From positions 12,969,040 to 13,033,039 of the forward strand of contig NC_064042.1 of assembly GCF_932526225.1 (NCBI RefSeq): a stretch of 64,000 nucleotides of DNA. The letters run 5' to 3'. The first letter of the stretch is position 1; each line of letters opens with the position of its first letter. A program made the translations under genes and the position numbers. Below, in pieces: positions 1 to 30,012 of this stretch. The notes under the pieces are model-generated. The model searched no databases, had not been told where the DNA came from, and saw nothing but the letters and a program-made list of their open reading frames with translations. The DNA is from Nematostella vectensis (taxonomy: Eukaryota > Cnidaria > Anthozoa > Actiniaria > Edwardsiidae).

Positions 1-715
1 GAACATGTCTCTCAACAAGCTTAGACAGGATGGGCAAGACGGATATAGGGCGGTAGTTACTCTTGTCCATATGATCACCAGATTTATATAAAGGGGTAAC
101 TTTGGCCGTTTTCCATCGTTTTGGAAACTCGGAACTTTCGATAGAGTAGTTCATCAGCTTTGAAATTGAGGGTGCAATAATAGGTGCCGCCAGCTTAAGA
201 ATCTTTGCACTGAATTTATCGATACCCATAGCTTTCCTTAAGTTCAAAGTTTGAAGACAATTAATTGTAAAACCAATAGGGATTCGCGGTATCGAGAAAA
301 CAGTTTCAGGGTCCTTTCTGGAAAGTACAAAGTGCTCCAGCTTTGAGATGTCAAACGGTACACTTGGTAGTAGATTTCTCAAGCTATCAGCAATGGATGT
401 AAAATGTACATTAAAATCATTGGCACTCAGATTACAAGTGGAGCGTTTTTCTGTTTTCTCATCAGTACCCATAAGCGATTTGATAATTTTCCAGACTCCT
501 TTAGGATTGGATTTATTTTCTTCAAAACAGCTATTGTAGAATTTATACTTTGCAGATTTAATTGCATTAGACGCTTTATTACGTACTGACCTATAAGAAT
601 CCCAGTCATCAGCCAGGGAAGAACGACGAGCTTTCTTTAACAGCGCATCACGTTTTTGAATTAATTGCAATACCTCTTTAGTTATCCAAGGCGTCGGTTT
701 TACTCGTGTCATCAT
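1..715 (-). mobile_element. LINE (non-LTR retrotransposon) reverse-transcriptase fragment, continues off the left edge
   Basis: Read on the minus strand from an ATG at 715, the frame is open without a stop for about 238 codons to the window edge. It begins with the linker usually found between endonuclease and reverse transcriptase in LINEs (PWITKEVLQLIQKRD, then a W..YR..RN segment and AKYKFYN) and ends in the start of the reverse-transcriptase fingers (KVTPLYKSGD, NYRPISVLPILSKLVERHV). An in-frame TAG lies directly before the ATG, and no endonuclease domain follows upstream, so this copy is probably 5'-truncated. The family looks like the CR1/L2/Jockey side of LINEs, which I cannot resolve further. 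The catalytic YxDD box would lie outside the window. Confidence 0.85.
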
Positions 716-1670
716 CTAAACTTCGGAATACCTCGCCCGCCACATTTATCAATGTCTCGCTCTTTAGAAATCAAGGTGCAAAGTTCTTTTTTGAACAGTT
801 GTAGAGCAACTACAGAATACACAAAAACTTCACACCATAATTTCTGAAGAACGAGGCATAATGGCAGCAAATTAGGTGGCGGGGTAACAATTACAGAATA
901 CCCTAAGGCATTAACACAATTACAGAATACCTCGCCACATTATTCCGTTCCACTATTTTGATTAACTGAATGACATTTTTAGAGACGCAAGTGTTAGTAG
1001 AACCCTCTGCTAGCAGGGAATAGTAGAGGGTGACTGTAAGTTATGTGTAGCAGATAGCAGCAAGAAAATTTTAGAGTAATTACCAGTACAATCAATCCAC
1101 CGAGCCCCTTGGGTTCTTTAAGGTTTTTTGCTACAATATCAACAAGCCACCGTCGTACTGATTGCATGTTTTCGTGGCAAAATTCTTCGTTGAAGTGGTA
1201 CTCTTTTACCAGGCGTTCCACGTTATCGGTTTTTTAATCCACAGGAAGACCAAAATTAAATTTTAAAAAAAGCTCCATGGGCAGAAATAAAAAAATTTCC
1301 ACAGCTGTAGCAGACGGTAGGCCTTAAAAAATGAGGGAGGGAGGGTATATGATACGGAAGCATTATGAAAATTTAAAGAAAATATTTGGGGTACTGTCAT
1401 GCCCCTACTGGTTGTATCCTTTTTTTAAAAAAAAATGGGGGGCATATCATGTCTCCGCACAATACAGCCCCTCCTGATTACATACCCAAAAATTTCAAAC
1501 ATGGTTGTACAAAAAATAAATACTAAAAAAAATAATAAATAATAAATACAAATTCAGGCTTTAAGAGCCACAGCATTCTGGTTCATCGCATGGCTTTAAA
1601 GTTCTTAAAACCTTTCCCTTATATCAATCTAGCCAAAACAAAGCATAGACATGATGTCCTGAGACACTCT
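716..1670. other. Intergenic, no gene recognised
   Basis: AT-rich DNA. The words 'cagaatac' and 'cctcgcc' recur several times between 725 and 945, suggesting a decayed short repeat next to the LINE. A minus-strand open frame around 994-1221 contains YHFNEEFCHENMQSVRRW, which looks protein-like, but it has no convincing splice acceptor and I could not assign it. Confidence 0.4.
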
Positions 1671-1677
1671 CCTTAAA

Positions 1678-2075
1678 GGAAGCACGGGTGGCCGAGTGTG
1701 TTAGCGCGTCGGCCTCTCACCGCTGTGGCCAAGGTTCGAATCCTGGCTCAAACTGGGGATTTTTCCGGGTTCCTGCCTTGGTTCGAATTTGTGTCACAAG
1801 TGAGTTGAAGTTATTCTCCCGTGTTTCCAGTCTTCTCGGATAAGGACACTAAACCGGAGGTCCCGTCTCTTCAAGCTGCACTACATTAACCTGAACCGAA
1901 GGGACGTAAAAGAACCACTGGGGACGCAATAAACCCTCTGGCAGTGACCACCCCCAGTGACATTGCTTACAATGCTTACTAACAATACACTCAAGGGGGT
2001 ACTTGATTTAGAGCCTAGCTCTGTTGTGCCTTCCGCACCAGTATAACTGGTGAAATAGAATAAGAATAAGAATAT
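1678..2075 (+). mobile_element. tRNA-derived SINE, near full length
   Basis: The head resembles a class II (Leu/Ser-type) tRNA. An A-box-like stretch (tggccgagtg, 1689-1698) is followed by a perfect B box (ggttcgaatcc, 1733-1743). About 330 bp of unrelated body follows and the 3' end is an AAGAAT-type microsatellite tail (2055-2074). The word tctcct occurs just before the head and just after the tail, a possible target-site duplication. A second, truncated copy of the same body lies at 30600-30672. The continuation past the tRNA-like part and the poor acceptor stem argue against a functional tRNA gene. Confidence 0.8.
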
Positions 2076-2949
2076 CTCCTAATATGCTCATAGCTGTATT
2101 TTTGATGAAAAATACAAGCAACCATCAACTTGTGCTGGCTTCAGCACATCGACAAGGGATTAAAAGTGGGGACCGCAAAGCACTGTTGGAAAGCTTGGAT
2201 ACCGCTGACTAGGTGCAGCTGTGTTTGACTTTGACGGGCTGTATAAAACTCAGAATAGGGGGGGAGGTATCTGTTTTCAGTCTGTTTTTTTTGTAAATTC
2301 AGCTCCAAAAAAGCCAGGAGTCAATGGGTTAATCCCCCCCCATCTTTTTCAAGTCCCCCCCGGTTCTTGCTGGAACAAGTCTCTCATTGGTTCAATGATC
2401 AATGAATTAGCTGGCCTGGTCGCATGAGCTGGTCACGTGAGTGGTACTTCCGAAAATAATACCTTAAAAAACTATACTTCCAAGCCCAAAAATATAAATA
2501 ACAAATTTATACTAAAGCCCTGGCCAAACAAAATGCAATTGTTGCAAGTACAGTAGCAAACTTGGGCAACTTGTGCTGACTTGTGTTTTTTTGGCCTGGG
2601 CATAAGGAAAACCAAAAAAATATCTTGGATCCCTTTGTGCAAATTCCATCCAAGACATTTGGTAATAGGCTAAAACATGCCAATAATGACCCAATTATTA
2701 GATCATTTGATGGTCCCTATAAAATTTTACCCAAAGGAAACCAAATTGTGACAAAAACTAGCAACTTATTTAATAGTTCAACTCCACAATTACTCCACAA
2801 CAACATTTATTCTAATATTTACAAAGCACATTTTTACAAGAATATCTCCTCTGGGAAAGGCCTTAATATTTTATCTTCCTTGAGGCGACATTTTGATAGA
2901 GTCTGGTAGAGCTAGCATGAGTTTGGTAGGCCTGATTTAACAAATGGCT
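2076..2949. other. Intergenic, downstream of the RPABC5 gene
   Basis: No gene recognised. A minus-strand AATAAA (plus-strand tttatt at 2806-2811) lies about 140 bp beyond the POLR2L stop codon and is a plausible polyadenylation signal for that gene. Short C and G runs occur around 2258-2360. Confidence 0.5.
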
Positions 2950-20838
<17,889 letters not shown>

Positions 20839-21465
20839 ACTACGACACAAACCACCCCTGAACTAAATCTACTTTAGCAACCCCTAAACTAAGTCTACTC
20901 TAGCCACCCGTCAACTAAATCTACCATAGCCAGCCTTGAGCTTATTCTGACCAAGTCACCCAACAACTAAATCTACTCCAGTCATCTCTCGATCTAGATA
21001 TACCCCGACTAACTAGATTTACGTCCATTTTTCATTAAGGTTATGTAATTCCCCTGGATAACCTACAAGGATGGTAAAAATGTAGACAAATAAGTTTTTA
21101 GGTACCCTTAATTACTGCTCTAACGTATAGCTCCATAGCACTAAATATATGTCATCTGCACTCCAACCTTCTGTTGTGGGATCAAGATGGCGTACATTCT
21201 TGATTCTGGTCTTGCTATTCTTATGCTATTCTTATTTTTGGAATCGTTGTGTATTCTCGATAGTAACAAATCCTTCTCGAAAAAAAACCAAGTTAACTCC
21301 TGTTATGCCTTTCCAGCCCATGAAATGAGCCTTTTTTGCCTTACTCAGCACATTGTAGAACAATGCCTGTCTATGTCAGGATGATATCATAAACCTTTAG
21401 TTTTGTGTTGATATAAAGCTAGACTTTAAAAGAACTATATTTGTAACTAGATAAATTATAATAAA
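20839..21465 (+). terminator. PCCA 3' untranslated region with polyadenylation signal
   Basis: After the TAA at 20836-20838 the first strong AATAAA is at 21460-21465. The opening part repeats the motif 'aactaaatctac' several times (20865-20985). Confidence 0.5.
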
Positions 21466-22206
21466 GTAACTTAATTGAATCGGTCTTGCATTATTATGCT
21501 AGTCTCCCTACGTTCTTAGTGTTTAAATTTCCCACAGAGCTTTCAAGTAGAACGTATTGCTTACCAGACCATCTTTTGAGACAGAATTAATACATAAACA
21601 CTAGTCTTAGATTTACGTTAGCCTTAAAGAACCTCGGTCAGCCGCCGTTTTGTTATCCTAGCAAAGTAGCAAGCAGGGGCGGATTCAGGATTTCAAAATG
21701 GGGGGTGGATAATGGCCGGATAGACGGCTTATAACTGATCCAGTGGTTCACATCTAACAATACTTTACCCTGGATTTGTCGCCTCAGCAAAGTCGAGCAG
21801 ACGACGGTACATGGGCAGTACCTGCCGTCTCTCAGACGTTTTTTTCGTCGGCAATCAGTTTAAAATCAGTCGTCAAGATATTGTCGAAAATAGTTATGGA
21901 TTAAGTCAGCCATACCTGAAAACATTTCATTTTGCACCGTTTTGCTTGTATAGCGTGCATTGGCTGGTACCGATATCAGGTGCATTTTCAATTCAGGGTT
22001 GCTCACTGAGCTCGAATAACATACGAGCGTTCAACAGCTTCTCGGTGACACTCGTTTGTTTCGTGACCATCAAATTTCTCTTTAGATTTGTTATATGTCC
22101 AAAAAGGAGTTTTGACAAATGATGCCTTTTTATTGTCGCTTTCAAATAGACAGGTCACACACGTGCGCCAATGTGATCGGGTTTGGCACTATACGCCAGC
22201 CACTAA
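21466..22206. other. Intergenic, no gene recognised
   Basis: AT-rich DNA. A 103-codon plus-strand frame at 21811-22122 has no homology that I recognise and no splice context. Confidence 0.35.
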
Positions 22207-22448
22207 AGCCGCATTGTCACCAGTTTACTAACGGTCGATTACATAACAATCTCCGATGATTTTTAACGGAAAACACGAAAAATATTTCAAAATATTGAAA
22301 GCAGTGTGTTGGAAGTTTCTTTCAGGATGTGATTGTTAATTAAGAGCGGATGGCTTGTTAAATATCTCGGATTCTAATAGATTCTTTTGTCTTTTAACGG
22401 TTGAGGTTTCCGTCGGACCTCCGGAAGTAAACTGGTGACAATGCGGCT
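22207..22448. mobile_element. MITE with AGCCGCATTGTCACCAG ends (copy 1)
   Basis: The 22-30 base terminal inverted repeats begin AGCCGCATTGTCACCAGTTT. The whole element is about 85-90 percent identical by eye to 34590-34828. Flanks CTAA and TTGA are each one change away from TTAA. Confidence 0.75.
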
Positions 22449-23040
22449 TTGATTTGAGACATGAAACTGTAGTTAAACTGCGAAACTTAACGGTCCCCGC
22501 TGACTTTACAACATCGTTTTATTTGCCGACCGTTTATTGGAAAAAGTTAATTGAAGGTGTCTCCTTTCACGTCCCCTTTCTCCCTCTTGTTCGCGCAAAA
22601 ACACTGCATGACGGTCGATAAGATGACAAGCAAAACATGGTAGAGAATCCAACACATTTCTTTCTCGGCCACGAAAATCCTGCCCGGAAAATAACGCAGG
22701 GAGCGCTCGCAAAGTACGCTGGATCTGCGAGCATGCAAGCAAAAGAGTAACGAAAAACTGTTGATTTGTAAGGGCTTTATAATAGACCGACAAAGGCACG
22801 TCATTTTGAATCCAGAAAATTGTTGGCGAATGATCAATCAAGATTAACTAAAGACCCATCAACCCTGAGCATCAATGCCTGCCAGTCTAATAATAATAAT
22901 AAGTCGAACATACGCCCGTAAATTGGCGGCATAACAGCGAGACGTGACGTAACAACAATCCTTGAATAGTTTGAGGTATATTTATCTATTCATTAATTTT
23001 CTTCACAGTATCTTCTCGATTTTTTTTTTAACTTGAAAAG
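22449..23040. other. Intergenic, no gene recognised
   Basis: Minus-strand frames at 22506-22841 overlap each other in different frames and show no domain. No RNA gene or repeat was recognised. Confidence 0.3.
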
Positions 23041-23046
23041 GGTGGT

Positions 23047-24545
23047 GGATATCAAACCCAATCTACCCCCCTGTATCCGCCCCTGCCAAGTATCTACCCC
23101 CCCTGTATCCGCCCCTGCCAAGTATCTACCCCCCCTGTATCCGCCCCTGCCAAGTATCTACCCCCCCTGTATCCGCCTCTTCCAAGTATCAACCCCCTGT
23201 ATCCGCCCCTGCCAAGTATCTACCCCCCATCCTGTATCCGCCCCTGCCAAGTATCTACCCCCCCCTGTATTCGCCCCTGCCAAGTATCAACCCCCCTGTA
23301 TCCGCCCCTGCCAAGTATCTACCCCGCTGTATCCGCCCCTGCCAAGTATCTACCCCCCTGTATCCGCCCCTTCCAAGTATCTACCCCCCCTGTATCCGCC
23401 CCTACCAAGTATCTACCCCCCCCCTGTATCCGCCCCTACCAAGTATCTACCCCATTTGTATCCGCCCCTTCCAAGTATCTACTCCCCCTGTATCCGCCCC
23501 TGCCAAGCATCTCCCCCCCTGTATCCACCCCTGCCAAGTATCTACCCCCCTGTATCCACCCCTACCAAGTATCTACCGCCCCTGCCAAGTATCTACCCCC
23601 CCTTTATCCGCCCCTGCCAAGTATCTACCCCCCCTTTATCCGCCCCTTCCAAGTATCTACTCCCTGTATCCACCCCTACCAAGTATCTACCGCCCCTGCC
23701 AAGTATCTACCCCCCCTTTATCCGCCCCTTCCAAGTATCTACCCCCCCTTTATCCGCCCCTTCCAAGTATCTACTCCCCCTGTATCCACCCCTACCAAGT
23801 ATCTACCGCCCCTGCCAAGTATCTACCCCCCCTTTATCCGCCCCTGCCAAGTATCTACCCCCCCTTTATCCGCCCCTGCCAAGTATCTACCCCCCCTTTA
23901 TCCGCCCCTGCCAAGTATCTACCCCCCCTTTATCCGCCCCTTCCAAGTATCTACTCCCCCTGTATCCACCCCTACCAAGTATCTACCCCCCCTTTATCCG
24001 CCCCTGCCAAGTATCTACCCCCCCTTTATCCGCCCCTTCCAAGTATCTACTCCCCCTGTATCCACCCCTTCCAAGTATCTACTCCCCCTGTATCCACCCC
24101 TACCAAGTATCTACCGCCCCTGCCAAGTATCTACCCCCCCTTTATCCGCCCCTGCCAAGTATCTACCCCCCCTTTATCCGCCCCTTCCAAGTATCTACCC
24201 CCCTGTATCTGCCCCTGCCAAGTATCTACCCCCTGTATCTGCCCCTGCCAAGTATCTACTCCCTGTATCCGCCACTGCCATGTATCTACCCCCCCCCCTG
24301 TGTCCGCCCCTGCCAAGTATCTACCCCCCTGTATCCGCCCCTGCCAAGTATCTACCCCCCCTTTATCCGCCCCTGCCAAGTATCTACCCCCCTGTATCCG
24401 CCCCTGCCAAGTATCTACCCCCTGTATCCGCCCCTGCCAAGTATCTACCGCCCCTGCCAAGTATCTACCGCCCCTGCCAAGTATCTACCCCCCCTGTATC
24501 CGCCCCTGCCAAGTATCGACTCCCTCTATCCGCCCCTGCAAAGTA
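23047..24545 (+). repeat. Pyrimidine-rich minisatellite, about 30-32 bp unit, 1.5 kb
   Basis: Nearly fifty copies of tatctaccccccctgtatcc plus gcccctgccaag, with length variation in the C run. Because stops are absent from the unit, open frames of up to 527 codons run through it (all Pro/Tyr/Ser-rich). The strand asymmetry (C and T rich) could support triplex or unusual DNA structure. Confidence 0.9.
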
Positions 24546-25795
24546 TGAAAAACATCCATTACCATCGGCTGATTTGGGGAAGCCAATGCGATATTTCCAT
24601 TGAATTTGGTAAATAAAGTATTAAACTTTGTTTTTATATGGTTATTGTGAGAGTTTAGAGCATTATATTATAAAACAAAGGTGTGGCTGAGAAGTTCTCT
24701 TTAATAACGAAGTCGGTTTACACCTATTTCACAAAAGGTTGTCAGATGGCAAATGGCTTATGGGTACTAATTATTCGTAAAATTAAAGGAGTTAAATAAA
24801 GTCCATCAATGCCAAGCATTGGTAACCTTTAATGGATTATTGTTTTGATTTATCCATATTCTTCGAGACGCATGGTTACTTCCGGTCGTAGAACTGCCGT
24901 TTGCCAATCGCCATTTGCACTGACAACCTTTATTGAAATATGTGTATTTTTGAGATAACAATTTTCAAATGACGACTTGTGTACCCAAGTTTTTCAAACA
25001 TTTTATTCACTGCTTTCTTTTCTTCCTCTTTATAGCCATTTATCTGACAGCCTAGACTTTTTAGTGGGGTTTACAGTGTCTTATTCATATTGTGCTATTG
25101 TAACATTGACATCGGTATTTTTATTGTTATTTAAAGCATGCAATCCCATGCTATAAATCCATGCAATTCCATGCTATGAGATATTTTCCTAACTTCGAAA
25201 CAGAAGTCACGAAGTGGGGAGCGTTTTAACCCTTTTTCAAGTACAAAGCACAAAATACCTGAAAATAAATTCCCCATCCTTAGATATCTCCTTACTTTCC
25301 TTTAACATTTTATTCGCAACTTCACGGGCAGCGCTGAAAAAGCAATGTGAGTGTTCTATATGGAAAATAGGTAAAAAAAAAACCTTAAAGCAGCTTATAG
25401 AAAATCTCACTAAATGGCTGTGAAACTTCGTTAATTTAAAAGAAAAACTCTGATAAGTCACGAGAGGTTGGAGACTAGCTTTTGCGTTTTTCAGCGCTCT
25501 GATGCTCCCCTCCCCTCCCTTACATGCTAGTCGGCTCTCATTAGCGGATTATATATTTTTTGTTTTCGTACATTCGGGATCGCTGTGGTGGAATGCCTTG
25601 GATAGGGCTTTAGCCTCCTTTGCAGCCTTTCTCTGTGTCGGTCCCAGATCCTCCTCACTCGAACTAGGACCGACACAGAGATCCGCTGCAATGCACTCGG
25701 CCTCAGAAATCCTCGGTCTTCGCGTGCGAAAAAAAAATCCAAGTAAACTCAAATAGAAGCAGGTTTCTCCCCAGCCATTGGTGGCGTTTTGTTAC
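24546..25795. other. Intergenic with a MITE and a hairpin, no gene recognised
   Basis: Contains the MITE at 24722-24943 and a perfect 14-base hairpin at 25631-25680 (ctctgtgtcggtcc / ggaccgacacagag, 22-base loop). Nothing else was recognised. Confidence 0.4.
24722..24943. mobile_element. MITE with ACCTATTTCA ends (copy 2)
   Basis: The ends match those of 10734-10980: acctatttcacaaaaggttgtca at left, inverted tgacaacctttattgaaata at right, with AAATGGC words inside both arms. Confidence 0.6.
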
Positions 25796-28700
25796 CTACA
25801 GTCCATCATACCATGCGATAGTGTCTCGTACCCAGCTCGTCATCCGCATCATGTTTGCATACACGCCATACTTCTTAGGCCGCGCGCACTCGTGACCCCA
25901 CGACACCACCCCTGTCAGGTAAAACCTGCTCCCGATACTGCAGCTGAGGGGACCCCCACTGTCGAACTGGCACGCATCGACACCCCCCTGATCAAACCCG
26001 GCACACAGCGCGCGTACGTGGATGCTCCCATTGTACGACTCCACTTGGTTGCAGATTTCCGGGGGGACAAGCTTGACCGTAGCTTCGCGTATAACTTGAG
26101 GTTTCGTTCCCTCGAACTCTGTCTTGCCCCACCCTGTTATGTAGCATTCCTTGGCCCACGGGAACTCGAAGCCGTCAGGGAGGAGACAGATGGGCGACAC
26201 GTACTCGTCCAACTTGGCTGGCTTGGCTAGACGCAAGAGGGCTGCGAGAAACATGTTATACTCACATTTTCCCACATTTCAAATATCCCACAGAACTTTG
26301 ACCGTTCTTAGCCATTTTGAAATAACGTATACACGTATAAATAACTTCATTGAAGAATTAAATGATTTTAACCCCATCATCCCCTTTCAAGGTTATCAAT
26401 GACACGTACGGGTACGTTTTTTCGCCTTTTTGTTATCCCTTTGTCGCGTTACGACAAAAAAATTAAAATTGCAGCCGCGAAGGGAATTATGATGGCACGC
26501 CAATCTAAGCCAATTCTAGGAATTTAGACTATAAAACCCCATGTATCTATTATAATCCATGGAAATTTGGTTCCTTATACAAATTTGAAGCATAGAAAGT
26601 TTACTTGAAAACAATATTCTGATGAAGTTCATATTTAAACACTTGTCTCAAAACGACACTTTCGCTGAGTTCAAATATGGACTAAAGTCCTTTTAACTAA
26701 AATTAGCCAAGGCTGAATTGTATTGAAAGGTAAGAAACATCACTGAATATCAGTTTTGTAAATGAGTTGAATTCTGTTTTTGTTTAGCTACGGTTGTGCT
26801 TTGCGGCAATCGAGCTTTTAGTGCAATCGCTTTCATTGTCATAATAAACTTTTTTCCGTGTGGCTGGCATATTGCTGATATCTACCCACCCATGGTCGTA
26901 AGCTCTTACCTAAATCATAGTCGGGAGGTGCGATTCCAGGATCCAGTATCAGTAACTTATCCAAGTCGTTCTTTGGGTGAAGGATAATGCGTTCGACCGC
27001 GATGAACTGTTCGAATCCTTCACTAGTCACCAGATGGTGCTCGCCGAGACTAGCCGTCCATGACGCCGTGTCCATCGAAGACCACAATTCTAGGTACAGA
27101 GGGGGGAAGGGTGGATATACAACATGAAGTTAGAGAAGATCAAACAGAGCGGGGGGGGGGGGGGGGGGGGTGGATTTGGTGTATACAATACAAGTCACAG
27201 GATATATGAGCACTTTTGTGCGTTTTTTTCTTTTAGTTTTTGCTGTGAATTTGACAGTAATTTAGAAATAGGTATAACCAAACAGCAAATTGCCCTTAGC
27301 AGACTTGCCACAGTATAAAAAGTAAAACCCAATATTTTTGGGGATTTTGTGTCCACTAAATAGAGGTACCATTTACAAAGTGAATGCTACGGTTGACATG
27401 TCTTACCGTGGAAGCAGTGTCGAGCTGTCACAACCCAGTTTTCATTGACTAAAGACCCCCCACAGAACTGTGTCCCATTCATAAGCAGTGCCACTTGCCA
27501 TGGCCACGCCCCTGGGGCAGCCTCAACCCCACCCACTATCCGCTTGCGGGTTCCTCCACCACTTGCATAAGAATACGGCTTTGAGATGAGCCGTTTACCG
27601 CATTCTTTCAATTTATCTGCAACCAAAGTGAATAAGAAAGCTAAGGGCTCAAGGTTGAGGTTCTAAGGCCGAAAACCATTTAACAGCTGGTTTTAGGACA
27701 CCGGTATGATAGCATGGCCTGAGCTTTTGGTAGAAAGGGGAGAATAAACAATACGAAGCCATGCGGGAGCAGAGGTCACACACTTGTAGACATCCTTACA
27801 AATATGGGCATAATATCTATATATGGAAATCTAACAGACTACCCAGAACAAGAGAAATAGAGAAACGCACACTCTACAGCTTACACACGCACAAAATAAA
27901 GACACGTCCGTTTTATACTGTCACAACCAGGATTTGCTAGAGCCCTAGAGAGACCTAGTCTTGTTCATAGGGTTCATATAATAAAAACCATCCATTGTTG
28001 GACAATCAAGTAAATCATTACAAGGATAATAACATAGTACTGCAACACCACTTTGTCGCAGAGGCGTGAACATGACATCTGAACCCTGCGCATATCAATC
28101 AATGGCTGTCGTTTTTCTAAGCGGTCTAAAAAAGCCTGGGGCGGGCGCGCGGGAGACCTGTGATATTAAAAACGTTAAGGACTAGGCTCCATATCGAAGT
28201 TGGTTGTCAGCAAAATCGTAGTTAACACAAATTCCTGCAAGTTTACGTTGAAATTCTAGACTCCCAAATATGGTATGTAATGCCTAATAAGGAAATGAGC
28301 GAGCGAGCTAGAAAAACGACAGTTGAAAATGACCGACAGTTGAAAATGATCGACAGAACTGTTGAAAATGACCGACAGTTGAAAATGACCGAGCGAGCTA
28401 GAAAAACGACAGTTTTTAAAACAAGATTGACTGATATATGATCAGTTGATCAGTACCGTAATTCCGCCACGCCTACGCAGGCCACCTATTTATGCTACAG
28501 CTTGTCTGCTGTTTTTCTAGTTACACCATTATTAGCCAAGCCAAGGGATTTAGGATGTCTAAGATTTCTATAATAAGGCAATAATTTCTATAATGAGGTT
28601 GACAAAGTCTGGCTAACGTCACACCAAAACACTAGCATTTCCGCGAAATAAATTGCGCTAAGAAATAAGCACAGCATTATTCAAATGAAAGTCATATTAT

Positions 28701-29557
28701 TTCCACTTATGAGTCATTAGTATTTTTCTAGTTTTATTCGGTTTGTATTTTGTGGCCACTCTAAAGCAACCGCTATTTAAGAAATGTATGTAAAAGGTTT
28801 CTGTGGGTTTTGATTTGTTTCGTGGTTTATATAAGGAAAATAATGGTAGATTTAAGTACTTTGGAATGATTCAAAGAATAATGAAAAACAAACAAGCAAG
28901 CAGTTTTTAATAACCCTTTTGTCGTTTTTCCCCATATTTTTTTACAAAGATACAAATAGATTATATTAGGAGTAGAGGGTAAAGTATTTAAAAATTTAAG
29001 TAAGAGTTTAGGAAATATCAAGAAAATTTTGCCAAAATTGCCGTTTTTGCCAAACGCGGTCACTTCCATATAAGGAAACTGATATATTCCTTATTTGGAA
29101 AAACTGCACGATTCTTGTCATTTTTAAGGTTCCTATACCGCCAGGTGCTTCGTAAACTTTATGACTTGTATTCAGAAGAAATAAAAACAGTGACTGCGAC
29201 CATCTTTAGTCAATTAATTAATTCTTTGAAAAGAAACTAAGATTCGATTATATAACTAGAGAGGGGGCAACCAAGAAATAGTTATTAGAAAGTCTACTAG
29301 CGCGGGGAGATAGACACTCACAAGTTCTCTTTAAAAATGATGATAACTTCTGCGTTCGGAGTCTCGGAAAGTGACTTTTAGCGGTTTTGATATAAATAGC
29401 ATTACATTTTAAATCTTAAACGGCAAACTATCGGTGCCTTATATCTAGACTATCATGTATTTCCCAACACGGTACCTGATTTCCTCAAACCAGCTCCAGT
29501 AACGATCCCTCCTAGCAGAGCGACCCAGGCAAAGACTAGAATCACCCATCGGCTCAT
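25796..29557 (-). CDS. Secreted trypsin-like serine protease (S1 family)
   Basis: Four exons on the minus strand, all joined in phase 1: 29557-29476, 27616-27407, 27089-26910, 26241-25796, giving 305 residues. Exon 1 encodes a signal peptide ([21 protein letters not shown]). A short propeptide with one Cys (C33) leads to the activation site KR53-IVGG. The triad is His94 (VTARHC, usually TAAHC), Asp156 (DYDLALL) and Ser252 (DSGGPL). Asp246, six residues before the serine, predicts cleavage after Lys/Arg. Cysteines fit the 42-58, 136-201, 168-182 and 191-220 disulfides plus the propeptide link to C176. Odd points: the residue at chymotrypsin position 193, normally Gly, is Phe250 (CQFDSGG), and position 225 is Tyr (KKYGVY). 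A TATA-like word (TCTATATACA, 29740-29731) lies about 175 bp before the ATG. Secretion is clear; the physiological substrate is not. Confidence 0.93.
27151..27170 (+). repeat. Poly-G run of 20 in protease intron 2
   Basis: An uninterrupted run of 20 G, one of seven runs of 12 or more C or G in the window (others at 16822-16833, 30909-30925, 39356-39381, 49918-49937, 55914-55930, 56078-56096). Confidence 0.9.
29040..29215 (-). repeat. Dispersed repeat, copy 1 of 3
   Basis: The reverse strand shares actaaagatggtc, aaatgacaagaatcgtgcag and ggaagtgaccgcgtttgg words with 35485-35660 and 46264-46450. Unknown non-coding family. Confidence 0.6.
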
Positions 29558-29826
29558 CGCGAAGTGCTGTGCAACGCCTCTAGACGAGCAACTTCTGCTC
29601 CACTGTCATAAACAGTATGGCAGTCTCTTGATAAAAGGGGGAGTTTTAACCACTGTTCGCATGACGTTATGATACCACAGAGACGTCTGACGCACAGATA
29701 AATGATTTGTCCTCTTTTTAAAGACCACAATGTATATAGAGGTCTTCGGATTGTGGTGGGAGATGTGATAAACAATCACCTGATTTTAACCACCTTATTT
29801 TGATAGATGTTTTAAGGCGCACAATT

Positions 29827-30012
29827 ATGCCTGGTGCACAACTAGTTACATAACGGCATAATGACATGGGCGCGCGCACTCTTATCTTCGTGTATGTTCA
29901 AGGTTTGACATTTTGACACAAGCAGATAAGATGGTTTGACATTTTGACATAAGCCCGACATAACGACATAAGAGAAAACAATGTCATTATGTCACTAGTG
30001 TGCACCAGGCAT
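29827..30012. mobile_element. MITE with ATGCCTGGTGCACA ends
   Basis: The 186-bp element has inverted ends ATGCCTGGTGCACAACTAGT and ACTAGTGTGCACCAGGCAT, continuing into shared 'cataatgacat' words. It lies upstream of the protease gene. A fragment of the same family is at 32836-32886. No clear target duplication. Confidence 0.65.

Noticed and set aside
1678-1750. Functional tRNA-Leu or tRNA-Ser gene
   Set aside because: A and B boxes are present, but the acceptor stem does not pair well and the sequence continues into a SINE body found again at 30600.
21187-21384. Small plus-strand coding gene
   Set aside because: It lies within the PCCA 3' untranslated region before the AATAAA and has no recognisable features.
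23033-24616. 527-codon open frame
   Set aside because: It is the translation of a tandem minisatellite; other frames are also open and the composition is only that of the repeat unit.
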